Assembly (NCBI GenBank): GCA_030066085.1
Contig: JASJCI010000017.1
Coordinates: forward strand, 1 to 64,000
DNA from: Gammaproteobacteria bacterium
GTDB taxonomy: Bacteria; Pseudomonadota; Gammaproteobacteria; GCA-001735895
Length of the DNA: 64,000 bases
Reading direction: 5' to 3'
Both the position numbers and the translations under genes were made by a program. This document shows, piece after piece, positions 15,669 through 23,684 of this stretch. The notes beneath the pieces were generated by a model. The model searched no databases, was not told the origin of the DNA, and saw only the letters and a program-made list of their open reading frames with translations. Position 1 is the first letter of the stretch; every line of letters starts with the position of its first letter.

Positions 15669-15690
15669 GCATCACCCGTTTGGGTTAAAT
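15669..15690 (-). promoter_or_regulatory. Shared VPLPA-CTERM upstream box (copy 1)
   Basis: Read toward the gene: ATTTAACCCA, four bases (AACG), GGTGATGC, beginning 67 bases upstream of the start codon at 15601. The same 22-base element with 18 identities lies 65 bases upstream of the other VPLPA-CTERM gene. It contains the dyad ACCC-N4-GGGT. Probably a binding site for a shared regulator. Confidence 0.6.
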
Positions 15691-15785
15691 CGAATCGACT
15701 GGACGGCAAAATAGTTCACATATCCGCCTGCCGCGCTGGCGCCGGGATCGAGAATCCCGGTTCGAACGCCGCCCCGGCGCCGCTA

Positions 15786-16961
15786 TCAGGCCGCTGCCAG
15801 CTCCGACTGCACCAGTTCGACCCAGAAATCGGCGCCGATGCGCAGGATATCGTCGTTGAAGTCGTAGTTCGGATTGTGCAGGCTGCAACCGCCGATACCC
15901 TCGACGCCGTTGCCGAGCAGGATATAGGCGCCCGGTTTCGCCTGCAGCATGTAGCCGAAATCCTCCGAGGTCATGACCGGCCGGCTGTCGCCGACGACTT
16001 CGTCCGCACCGACTACGCGAGCCGCGACCCGGGCCGCGATTTGCGCCTCGGCCGCGGTATTGACGGTGGGCACGAAATTGCGCCGGTAGTCGAAGCGATA
16101 CTCGGCGCCGTGCGCGCCGCAGACGCCGGCCACGATGCGTTCCATCGTGCTTTCCACGTGGTCCTGTACCGCGGTGGTCAGCGATCGCGTGTCGCCCTTG
16201 AGCACAACCTGGCTCGGTACGACGTTGACCGTGCCGTTGGTCACGAACTCGGTGAAGGACACGACCGCGTGATCCATCGGGTTCAGCGTGCGCGCCACCA
16301 GCGACTGCATCGCGACCACGATTTCGGACGCGGTTACGATCGGATCGCGGCCGAGGTGCGGCATGGCCGCGTGGCAGCCGACACCGTCGATCGTGATTTC
16401 GAAGTTGTCCTCGGCCGCCATCATCGAGCCGGGCCGCACCGCGAAGCGGCCGGTTTCCAGCGACGGGAAATTGTGGATCGCGTAAACGTCGTCAACCGGG
16501 AAGCGTTCGAACAGGCCGTCGGCGAGCATCGCCCTGGCGCCTTCGCCGTGTTCCTCGGCGGGCTGGAAGATGAACACCACGGTACCGTCGAATTCACCGT
16601 GGTCAGCAAGGTACTGCGCCGCGCCGAGCAGCATCGCCGTGTGCCCGTCGTGCCCGCAGGCGTGCATCTTGCCGGCCTCGGTCGAACAGTGCGCGAAGTC
16701 GTTTTGCTCGTGTATCAGCAGTGCGTCCATGTCGGCCCGCAGTCCGATCGCGCGCTTTCCCGTGCCGCGTCGCAGGACGCCGACCACGCCCGTGTTGCCG
16801 ATGCCCCGGTGTGTTTCGATGCCGCAGGATTCGAGCTGGTCGGCGACGATGCCGGCGGTGCGGTGTTCCTCGAAGGCGAGTTCCGGGTGGCGGTGAATGT
16901 CGTGGCGCCAGGCGCGCATGTAATCGTACAGCGACTCGGTGTGCTGGGTCAGGGGCGGCAT
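15786..16961 (-). CDS. M20-family amidohydrolase (hippurate hydrolase / DoeB2-like)
   Basis: 391-residue zinc amidohydrolase of the hippuricase/IAA-amino-acid hydrolase group. Motifs: R-H-D-I-H-R-H-P-E-L-A-F-E-E near residue 18, C-G-H-D-G-H-T-A-M-L near 108, E-E-H-G-E-G-A near 142 and T-S-E-D-F-G-Y near 340. Cytoplasmic; removes acyl groups from amino acids. It is divergent from the creatinase-like M24 gene, with about 50 bases between them. As DoeA (M24) and DoeB2 (M20) together degrade ectoine through N-acetyl-diaminobutyrate in other bacteria, this pair could do the same, but other acylamino acids are equally possible. Confidence 0.88.
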   Translation of the reverse strand: MPPLTQHTESLYDYMRAWRHDIHRHPELAFEEHRTAGIVADQLESCGIETHRGIGNTGVVGVLRRGTGKRAIGLRADMDALLIHEQNDFAHCSTEAGKMHACGHDGHTAMLLGAAQYLADHGEFDGTVVFIFQPAEEHGEGARAMLADGLFERFPVDDVYAIHNFPSLETGRFAVRPGSMMAAEDNFEITIDGVGCHAAMPHLGRDPIVTASEIVVAMQSLVARTLNPMDHAVVSFTEFVTNGTVNVVPSQVVLKGDTRSLTTAVQDHVESTMERIVAGVCGAHGAEYRFDYRRNFVPTVNTAAEAQIAARVAARVVGADEVVGDSRPVMTSEDFGYMLQAKPGAYILLGNGVEGIGGCSLHNPNYDFNDDILRIGADFWVELVQSELAAA

Positions 16962-17014
16962 AAAACGGTTCCCGATCGCGATTGATAGCGCGTAGTATAT
17001 CCGTTTCGCCCCGA

Positions 17015-18172
17015 ATGACCGTAACCGTGTTCGAACAACGCATTACCCGCCTCGCCGAGCGCATGCGCGACGCCGACCTCGAGGTCGCGCTGATCACCGA
17101 CGACGACTCGGTGTATTACTTCACCGGTTACTACGACTACCTGCACATGGAGTTCGGCCGGCCGACGATCCTGGTGGCCTGGCGTGACGGCGCAACCCTG
17201 CTGATAACGCCGACCATCGATTACAACAGCGCGCTGGATCACGCCCGCGTCGATCGCATCGAGCCCTGGAACGACGGCATGGGCAGGGAGTGGCGCGAGC
17301 ACCTGCCGGCGGCATTGCAGGGACGCGAGGGTATCGCGATCGAACCGCACGGAATGCCGCCGCGGGTCAGGGCCTTTGTCGATGAGCTGACCGCCGGGAC
17401 CGAACTGCGGGACATCGAACCGATCGTCGCGCAACTGCGCATGATCAAATCCGACGAGGAACTGCAGCTCGCGCGCCACGCGGGCGAGGTCGCCTCGGCG
17501 ATGATGCAGGCCGGGCGCGCGGCGATCGGTGACGGCGTTGCCGAGTTCGAGGTTGCGCTGGCGACCAGCGAAGCCGGTACCCGCAAGGCCGCCGCGCTGC
17601 TGCGCGCGCACTACCAGCCCGGCGCGATGTCGCCGAATACCCATTTCCTGCAGATCATGGCCTCGGGGCCCGAGATCACGCGCACCCACCATCGCGCGTC
17701 TACGCGGATCATGCGCCGCGGTGAACCCGTGTTCCTGTGCTTTTGCGGCATGACCAACTTCCATCGTTTCAAGCTCGGCTTCGATCGCACTTTCTGGATC
17801 GGTGATATCGGCGACCCGGCGCAGCAGGCGGTCTACGAGGTGGCCGTGGCAAGCCAGGCCGCCGCGCTGGACGCGTTGCGCCCGGGTGTCCTGGCCGAGG
17901 AGGTGCACGCCGCCTATGCCGAGGTCATCCAGTCCGCCGGTTACGAGTACCCGTTTCGCTGCGGCCGCGGCACCGGCTTCAGTTTTCTCGAGCGGCCGCA
18001 ACTGGTCACCGGCGACCGCACCCGGCTCGAGCCCGGCATGGTGCTGGCGGTGGACGGCTCGGTGAACACCGACGGTTTCCGCGCCCAGGTCGGCGACAGT
18101 TTTATCCTGACCGAAGCGGGTCCCGAGGCGCTGACTTCGCACCCCAAGGCGATCGCCGAGGTACTGGTGTAG
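17015..18172 (+). CDS. M24-family protein lacking metal ligands (creatinase / ectoine-hydrolase-like)
   Basis: 385-residue 'pita-bread' protein with an N-terminal creatinase domain (1-150) and a C-terminal M24 domain. Compared with prolidase-type M24 peptidases, the five metal ligands look absent: the D-x-G strand reads F-C-G, the second Asp is Gly in L-G-F-D-R-T, the His of G-H-G-I-G is Arg in G-R-G-T-G, and the two Glu positions read V-D-G and V-G-D. The creatinase-like T-H-H motif (T-R-T-H-H-R-A-S) is present. This fits metal-free C-N hydrolases such as creatinase or DoeA. The ATG at 17015 was preferred to an upstream TTG because homology begins there. Confidence 0.82.
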   Translation: MTVTVFEQRITRLAERMRDADLEVALITDDDSVYYFTGYYDYLHMEFGRPTILVAWRDGATLLITPTIDYNSALDHARVDRIEPWNDGMGREWREHLPAALQGREGIAIEPHGMPPRVRAFVDELTAGTELRDIEPIVAQLRMIKSDEELQLARHAGEVASAMMQAGRAAIGDGVAEFEVALATSEAGTRKAAALLRAHYQPGAMSPNTHFLQIMASGPEITRTHHRASTRIMRRGEPVFLCFCGMTNFHRFKLGFDRTFWIGDIGDPAQQAVYEVAVASQAAALDALRPGVLAEEVHAAYAEVIQSAGYEYPFRCGRGTGFSFLERPQLVTGDRTRLEPGMVLAVDGSVNTDGFRAQVGDSFILTEAGPEALTSHPKAIAEVLV

Positions 18173-18352
18173 CGAGCAACGACAGGCACCATCCCGAACG
18201 GGCAATGCAATGAGGTGATCGGCGCCGACGATGACAATTACCTATTTTTGTGACGTGGCTCAAGCTCTCCCGGTTGAATTATTGACTAAATGGTCATAAA
18301 CTGACCGGCAGAAAGGACTGCAACGCAGCCGCTGGAAAAGCACAGACATAAT

Positions 18353-18366
18353 TGATCGATAGATCA
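18353..18366. promoter_or_regulatory. Candidate TetR operator upstream of 18400
   Basis: TGATC-GATA-GATCA, a perfect inverted repeat centred about 40 bases upstream of the TetR start codon, in a 227-base AT-rich intergenic region. Autoregulation is the usual arrangement for TetR genes; the assignment is inferred from position. Confidence 0.4.
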
Positions 18367-18399
18367 GGAATGAATTTAACCACTGCTTCGAGGTGAGTT

Positions 18400-18966
18400 A
18401 TGGCCAGACCCAGGGAATTCGACGAACAGCAGGTCATCGAGAAACTGATGAACGTGTTCTGGGAAAAAGGCTACGAAGCGACGTCGATGAAAGATCTCGT
18501 CGCTGCCAGCGGGTTGTTGAAAGGCAGCCTTTACGGCGCCTTTGGTGACAAGCACGCGCAATACCTGGCCGCGCTGAGGCACTACGATCGCACCCGGATA
18601 CAGGCCGGCATCGATATGCTGCGCGGCGAGGGCACGCCGCGACAAAAGATTGCGCGCCTGTTCGACCACGTCATCGACTCGACCAAGAAAGGCATCTTTG
18701 CCGGCGGCTGCCTGCTGTGTAACGCCAGTCTCGAGGTGGCGGCGATGGATCGCGAGGTCAAAACCGAGGTCAAGACCACGATTCGGCGTCTCAAGGCTGC
18801 GATCATCGAGGCGCTGCAGCCGGCGGTGCCCAACGAAGAGCAGGCCGGGTCGCTGGCGTCGTTCATCGTCAGCGCCTACTTCGGTACGCGCATCCTCGCC
18901 AAGGGTGGCGCACCGGCGGCGATGATTGGCGCTACCCGCGATCACTGCCTGCGACTGATTCCCTGA
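18400..18966 (+). CDS. TetR/AcrR-family transcriptional regulator
   Basis: 188 residues. The N-terminal HTH is clear (V-F-W-E-K-G-Y-E-A-T-S-M-K-D-L-V-A-A-S-G-L-L-K-G-S-L-Y-G-A-F-G-D-K, with the usual L-Y-x-x-F-G-D-K ending near residue 50), followed by an all-helical effector domain with G-C-L-L-C-N near 105, as in the TetR_C subgroup found next to oxidoreductases. It precedes the alpha/beta hydrolase gene by 16 bases on the same strand and probably controls it and itself. AAGGTGAG-like ribosome site: GAGGTGAGTT just before the ATG. Confidence 0.9.
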   Translation: MARPREFDEQQVIEKLMNVFWEKGYEATSMKDLVAASGLLKGSLYGAFGDKHAQYLAALRHYDRTRIQAGIDMLRGEGTPRQKIARLFDHVIDSTKKGIFAGGCLLCNASLEVAAMDREVKTEVKTTIRRLKAAIIEALQPAVPNEEQAGSLASFIVSAYFGTRILAKGGAPAAMIGATRDHCLRLIP

Positions 18967-18982
18967 AACGGGGGAGGGCAGG

Positions 18983-19780
18983 ATGGCGCATACCGCAAGC
19001 GACGGCACCGTGTACGAGTTCTCGGGTCCGGCCGGCGCGCCGGTGGTCGCGCTGGTGCACGGCCTGGGCCTGCACCGGGGGTTATGGCGTGATTACCTGG
19101 CCGGGCTCTCGCGCGGTTTCCGCGTGCTGAGCTACGACCTCGTGGGTCACGGGGAAAGCCCCGCGCCGACCGGCGAGCCGACTCTCGCCACCTTTTCCGC
19201 ACAGCTGCTGGCACTGCTCGACGAACTCGAAATCGAACGCTGCACGATTGCCGGTTTTTCCCTCGGCGGCATGATCAACCGGCGTTTCGCGATCGACCAT
19301 CCGCAACGCCTGCAGGCCATGGTCATTCTGAATTCTCCCCACGAGCGCGCTGCCGAGGCCCAGCGACTGGTCGAGCAGCGGGCACTCGATTCGGCCGCCG
19401 GCGGCCCTGGCGCGACGCTGGATGCGACCATCGAGCGCTGGTTCACGCCGGACTTCATCGCTGCCAACCCGGATTACATCGAGTCCGTGCGCGGCTGGGT
19501 GCTGGCCAACGATCCGGTGAGTTACGCGAAGTGCCGCAAGGTGCTGGCGTTCGGCGTGGTCGAACTGATTCGACCCGAGCCGCCATTGCGTCAGCCGACG
19601 CTGATCATGACCTGCGAAAACGACAGCGGCAGCACCCCGGCGATGAGCCGGGCCATCGGCAGCGAAATCGACGGCTCGCGGGTCATCATCGTGCCGCGCC
19701 TGCAGCACATGGGGCTGGTCGAGCAGCCCGCGCTATTCCTCGAGCCCATGCTCGATTTTCTCGGCGCTCTGCCGGCCTGA
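18983..19780 (+). CDS. Alpha/beta hydrolase, 3-oxoadipate enol-lactonase-like
   Basis: 265 residues with the alpha/beta hydrolase core: V-H-G-L-G-L-H (oxyanion region, near 31), the nucleophile elbow G-F-S-L-G-G near 90, and a histidine in L-Q-H-M-G-L-V-E near 243. It resembles PcaD-type enol-lactonases and related esterases, yet no beta-ketoadipate pathway genes are nearby, so the substrate is open. Ribosome site GGGAGGG just upstream. Its last 48 bases overlap, antisense, the end of the LysR gene at 19733-20641. Confidence 0.85.
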   Translation: MAHTASDGTVYEFSGPAGAPVVALVHGLGLHRGLWRDYLAGLSRGFRVLSYDLVGHGESPAPTGEPTLATFSAQLLALLDELEIERCTIAGFSLGGMINRRFAIDHPQRLQAMVILNSPHERAAEAQRLVEQRALDSAAGGPGATLDATIERWFTPDFIAANPDYIESVRGWVLANDPVSYAKCRKVLAFGVVELIRPEPPLRQPTLIMTCENDSGSTPAMSRAIGSEIDGSRVIIVPRLQHMGLVEQPALFLEPMLDFLGALPA

Positions 19781-20641
19781 GATCACGCTCGCCTCCAGGC
19801 CTGGCAGATCGCGCAGCCAGGTGTCGATGTGGTCCAGCCAGGGCCAGTCGCGGGCTGCCGTGTCGTTGGTGACCAGGTAGGTATTGCGCTGGAATACCGG
19901 TCCCTCGACCAGTCTGAACAGCCGGCCCGCGGCGATCTGCGGCGCGGCGATCTGCGCGGGCAGGTAAGCCGAGCCGCCGCGCTCCAGCAGGAAATCCAGC
20001 GCCCAGGTCGAGCAGCCGAAACTGACGCGCGCGATACCGGCATCGGTATAGGCGGCTGCATGCCGGCGACCGAAATCCTCGCCCGCATCGACGTAGACAT
20101 AGCCGGGATCGAAACGGATCGGCGCGTCCGCGCGGGTCGATACCAGCACCAGTGACTCGCGAAACAGTTCCCGAATACTCGTGCCGTCGCGCGCAATCGG
20201 TGCGTGGGTCAGGGCCGCGTCGACCAGGCCGGTCGCAAGCCACTGGTCCAGTTCGTCCTGCCTGCCCGGCCAGGCCGACAACGCGCTGTCGGGATAGTCG
20301 CGGTGAATACCGGCCAGTAAACGCTGGCCGACCGCCGGCCACAGGTCGAGGTCGCAGCCGAGGTTGCATACCGAGCTGATACCCTCCGGCATCGAGGTCT
20401 CCTGCCGCGCCTGTTGCCAGAGGTCGATCATGGCCTCGGCGTAGCGCCTGAACTTCAGGCCCGACGCGGTCAGCAGCACGCCCGACTTGTGGCGATAAAA
20501 CAGGCTCTGGCCGATCTCTTCCTCGAGCTTTTGCAGGCGCGCGGTGACCGTCGACTGGCCGATATGCAGGCGCTCGGATGCGCGCGCGAGGCTACCGGTT
20601 TCGAGAATCGCGAGAAAGGTTTGCAGCGCGGAGAGATTCAC
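19733..20641 (-). CDS. LysR-type transcriptional regulator
   Basis: 302 residues with the HTH at 1-60 (L-S-A-L-Q-T-F-L-A-I-L-E-T-G-S-L-A-R-A-S-E-R-L-H-I-G-Q-S-T-V-T-A-R) and a typical effector domain (D-L-W-P-A-V-G-Q-R-L). It faces the luciferase-like monooxygenase gene at 20792 across about 150 AT-rich bases, which makes that gene its likely target. Its 3' end overlaps that of the hydrolase gene on the opposite strand by 48 bases. Confidence 0.9.
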   Translation of the reverse strand: MNLSALQTFLAILETGSLARASERLHIGQSTVTARLQKLEEEIGQSLFYRHKSGVLLTASGLKFRRYAEAMIDLWQQARQETSMPEGISSVCNLGCDLDLWPAVGQRLLAGIHRDYPDSALSAWPGRQDELDQWLATGLVDAALTHAPIARDGTSIRELFRESLVLVSTRADAPIRFDPGYVYVDAGEDFGRRHAAAYTDAGIARVSFGCSTWALDFLLERGGSAYLPAQIAAPQIAAGRLFRLVEGPVFQRNTYLVTNDTAARDWPWLDHIDTWLRDLPGLEASVISGRQSAEKIEHGLEE

Positions 20642-20791
20642 GTCGATAAATTCGAAATTTTGGAATTGATAATACAGAAACTTTCGCTTTTCAGATAGAT
20701 ATTGAATCTGGCATATTTAAGAGCTAACGTGCGCTGCAGCCGAAGTCCCGCGGACGTTTCGGTTAAGGGCCTGCAAACCGGGAGCAACGAG

Positions 20792-21829
20792 ATGAAATTT
20801 CAACTGGCAATCAACCTGGAGCGCGTCGACGACAGCCTCGATATGCGGGACGTCGCGCGCCATACGCTGGAAATGGTGCAAATGGCCGAAGAGGCCGGGT
20901 TCAGCATCGTCTGGTCGGCGGAGCACCACGCGCTCGAGATGACGATTGCACCGAATCCGTTCCAGCTGTTGACCTGGTGGGCCAACCATACCGACCGTAT
21001 CAGGCTCGGCACCGCGGTTGCGGTCGCGGCCTACTGGCACCCGATAAATCTCGCTGGCGAAGCCGCGATGACGGACCTGCTGTCGGGTGGACGCCTCGAA
21101 TTCGGTATCGGTTCAGGCGCCTACCAGCGCGAATTCGACCGCATGCACCCGGGCCTCAAGCAGTCCGACGCCTACCGCCACATGCACGAGATGTTGCCGG
21201 CGCTGAAAGCGCTGTGGGCCGGCGATTACGAACACAACGGTGAATTCTGGTCGTTTCCGACCGCAACCTCGGTGCCCAAGCCGCTGCAGCAACCGCACCC
21301 GCCCATCTGGGTCGCCGCGCGGGCGCCCATCACTTTCGACTACGCGGTCGCCAATCACTGCAACATCATGTCGTGGCCGCTGACGCGGCCTTTTGCCGAG
21401 GCCGAGGAATACAAGGGTCGTCTCGACGAGGCGATGGCGGCAAACCCGGATTGTCCACGTCCGACCTGGGCCCTGATGCGGCACACCGCGCTGTACGACA
21501 ACGCTGCCGGGCGCGAAGCCGCGATCCGCGCGCTGCAGACGGTGCTCGGCCAGTTCGAAAACCTGTTCCGCAATCTCGGTGACGTCAGTAACGGTTTTCC
21601 GAAGCGGATACCGCTGGAGGAACTGGCCGAACGCGAGCAGTACAATGCCGACATGCTCGAGGAAAACCTGATGTTCGGTTCACCCGACGTCGTCATCGAC
21701 AAGCTCAAGCGCTACGAGGCGCTCGGCGTGGACGAGTTCATCTACTACGCGAGCATGGGGCTCGGCCACGCCGAACAAAAGCGCTCGATGGAACTGTTCT
21801 GCAGGGAAGTGATGCCGGCCTTCGCCTGA
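20792..21829 (+). CDS. Luciferase-like (LLM class) flavin-dependent monooxygenase
   Basis: 345-residue bacterial-luciferase-family oxidoreductase that uses reduced flavin (FMNH2 or F420). Family phrases: E-E-A-G-F-S-I-V-W-S-A-E-H-H near 30-40, R-L-G-T-A-V near 70, S-G-G-R-L-E-F-G-I-G-S-G-A-Y near 102-115, and the C-terminal F-G-S-P-D-V-V-I-D-K-L. The start at 20792 was chosen for the M-K-F-Q-L beginning, with GGAG ahead of it; the frame is open 90 bases further upstream. Members oxidise aldehydes, alkanesulfonates, long-chain alkanes and amines; the substrate here is unknown. Divergent from LysR. Confidence 0.9.
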   Translation: MKFQLAINLERVDDSLDMRDVARHTLEMVQMAEEAGFSIVWSAEHHALEMTIAPNPFQLLTWWANHTDRIRLGTAVAVAAYWHPINLAGEAAMTDLLSGGRLEFGIGSGAYQREFDRMHPGLKQSDAYRHMHEMLPALKALWAGDYEHNGEFWSFPTATSVPKPLQQPHPPIWVAARAPITFDYAVANHCNIMSWPLTRPFAEAEEYKGRLDEAMAANPDCPRPTWALMRHTALYDNAAGREAAIRALQTVLGQFENLFRNLGDVSNGFPKRIPLEELAEREQYNADMLEENLMFGSPDVVIDKLKRYEALGVDEFIYYASMGLGHAEQKRSMELFCREVMPAFA

Positions 21830-21840
21830 AGCCGGCGTGC

Positions 21841-21868
21841 GGGGGACGAATCGGCCGACCCGTCCCCC
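21841..21868. terminator. Palindrome between converging genes, probable terminator
   Basis: GGGGGACG and CGTCCCCC, perfect eight-base arms around a 12-base loop that itself contains CGGCCG. It sits 12 bases after the monooxygenase stop and 11 before the DUF805 stop. There is no T run, so termination would be weak or Rho-assisted. Confidence 0.5.
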
Positions 21869-21878
21869 GTCGAGAGAT

Positions 21879-22424
21879 TTATACGCCGGCGAACATCGGA
21901 ATGGCGATCGCGGACAGGATGCCGAGCAGCATCAGTGCCGGTAACATCCAGCCGAGAATCTGCACGCCGAGGGAATTGGCCGTCGGTGCCGGACCGAAGT
22001 CGTTGGATCCGTCGGTGCCCGGGAAAAAGATCAGGTAAATCGCGAGCAGCAGGTTCACGATCGGGATGATGAAAAGCAGGAACCACCATCCGCTCCGGTT
22101 CAGATCGTTCAGCCGCCGCTTGGAAAACATCACCGAAATGACGATCGTGACGATGTAGAACAGCGCCATCGCGACCATGCCGAGGACACCCATGCTCTCG
22201 GGTCCGGCAGCGCCGCCGACGAAGGCGGTAGCGCCCATCAGCGGAATCATCACCAGCATCAACACGAAGTTGACCGCAAAGCTGTAGGCGAGATAACGCA
22301 GGCGGCCGATGCGGCCGTTGAAAGAAAAAATACTCGGTTCGTAAAGCTCGTCTTGTACGCCTGTATCCAGCGCGGCGTCGGGTGCCGAGTAAGGATTGGC
22401 GTCTGCCAGGTTGGCGTCAGTCAT
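21879..22424 (-). CDS. DUF805 membrane protein with pilin-like C-terminal segment
   Basis: 181 residues. After an acidic N-terminus comes the DUF805 core, with G-R-I-G-R-L-R-Y near 38, several membrane spans, K-R-R-L-N-D-L-N-R-S-G-W-W near 102 and I-Y-L-I-F-F-P-G-T-D-G-S-N-D-F-G-P near 127. The last 30 residues read L-M-L-L-G-I-L-S-A-I-A-I-P-M-F, strongly like the start of a type IV pilin transmembrane helix. The family's function is unknown. The ATG (22422-22424) has AGGGGA upstream. It diverges from the Rieske oxygenase gene. Confidence 0.82.
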   Translation of the reverse strand: MTDANLADANPYSAPDAALDTGVQDELYEPSIFSFNGRIGRLRYLAYSFAVNFVLMLVMIPLMGATAFVGGAAGPESMGVLGMVAMALFYIVTIVISVMFSKRRLNDLNRSGWWFLLFIIPIVNLLLAIYLIFFPGTDGSNDFGPAPTANSLGVQILGWMLPALMLLGILSAIAIPMFAGV

Positions 22425-22517
22425 GGGAAATCCCCTTGTTTTGCTAAGCCCAGAGCACTTAATATAGATCAACAATCGGGGCTTGCAATCAATCCCCGCG
22501 TTGATGGAGCCGATGCG

Positions 22518-23684
22518 ATGCCGTCCGCCGACAAGCCGAGTGAACTCCGCGATATGCTCCACGGGCTCCGTGGCAAGCCCTATGCGCGGGGGTTTTCGCT
22601 GCCCGGCAGCTTCTACACCGATCCCGAATGGCTGCGAATCGAGCGCGAGGAGCTGTTCGCGCGCGACTGGTGTTGTGTCGGCCGGGTCGACGAAATTGCG
22701 CAGCCCGGCGACTATTTCACCATCGATCATGTCGGCGAACCGGTGCTCGTTGTGCACGGCCGTGATGGCGTGATCCGGGCGCTGGCCAACGTCTGTCGCC
22801 ACCGCGGTACGCCGGTAGCCAGCGGCAGCGGCAATACCCGGAAGTTTCTCTGTCCCTATCATCACTGGGCCTACGACACCAGCGGGCAATTGCTGAATGC
22901 GCCGCACCTGGATACCCACGAACAGTTCGACCGTGCCGGCTGCAGCCTGCCGTCGCTGGCCTGCGAGACCTGGCGCGGCTTTATCTTCGTGTCGCTGCAA
23001 GCGGACCCGGACGATCTGCGCGCCGGGCTCGAACCGCTGGACGCGGTGATCGGCAACTATCATCTCGAGGACATGGTGACGCGTTACCAGGCCGAGGAGG
23101 TCTGGGAAACCAACTGGAAATGCCTGCTGGAAAACTTCATGGAGGGGTATCACCTGACGCCGTTGCACCGGCACACGCTGCACAAGGTCAACCCGAGTCG
23201 TTTATGTAGCCACCTGCGGCCGGGGCCCCGGCATTTCGGTTACCGCGTCGGTTTCACCGAGCGCGTTACCGGCGAGCGTATCGGTCACGCCGACCTGCGC
23301 GACGACGAGTTCGATCAATGCGTGATGTTTGCCGTACCGCCGGGTCTGGCGGTCGGCGTGGGCAGCGACTACAGTTCGTACCTGTGCCTGCGTCCGCGGG
23401 GCGTGGACCGGGTCGTGGTCAAGCTTGGATTGTTTTTTTTCGGCGATCGCTGGCAGCAGGACGATATCGACGCGGCGGTCGAGCTGTTCCGCGAAACCAT
23501 GCAGGAGGACAAGCGGGTGCTGGCGCAGCTGCAGCTCGGCCTGGCATCGCGATTCCATGCGCCGGGGCCGCTCGCCGGCCCCGATCTCGAAGGCACCATC
23601 TGGGATTTTTACCAGTATCTCGGTCAGCGCCTGGCCGGCGATGCGCTATCCCGGCCATCCGCAACCCGGGAGCAAACGACATGA
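22518..23684 (+). CDS. Rieske non-heme iron oxygenase, alpha subunit (CntA/choline-monooxygenase-like)
   Basis: 388 residues. Rieske ligands are C93-R-H95 and C112-P-Y-H115; the catalytic domain has N-W-K-C-L-L-E-N-F-M-E209-G-Y-H212-L-T-P-L-H217. A glutamate (E209) occupies the position that bridges Rieske and mononuclear centres, as in the carnitine monooxygenase CntA; classical ring dioxygenases have Asp. The likely reaction is monooxygenation or demethylation of a quaternary-amine-type substrate rather than ring dihydroxylation. The ATG at 22518 follows GGAG. The TGA overlaps the ATG of the class II aldolase gene. No reductase subunit (CntB type) is adjacent. Confidence 0.9.
   Translation: MPSADKPSELRDMLHGLRGKPYARGFSLPGSFYTDPEWLRIEREELFARDWCCVGRVDEIAQPGDYFTIDHVGEPVLVVHGRDGVIRALANVCRHRGTPVASGSGNTRKFLCPYHHWAYDTSGQLLNAPHLDTHEQFDRAGCSLPSLACETWRGFIFVSLQADPDDLRAGLEPLDAVIGNYHLEDMVTRYQAEEVWETNWKCLLENFMEGYHLTPLHRHTLHKVNPSRLCSHLRPGPRHFGYRVGFTERVTGERIGHADLRDDEFDQCVMFAVPPGLAVGVGSDYSSYLCLRPRGVDRVVVKLGLFFFGDRWQQDDIDAAVELFRETMQEDKRVLAQLQLGLASRFHAPGPLAGPDLEGTIWDFYQYLGQRLAGDALSRPSATREQTT

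Noticed and set aside
15600-15690. A sigma-54 promoter ahead of the VPLPA-CTERM genes
   Set aside because: No GG-N10-GC arrangement with the TGGCAC/TTGC surroundings is present ahead of either gene, so the shared box cannot be read as a -24/-12 promoter.
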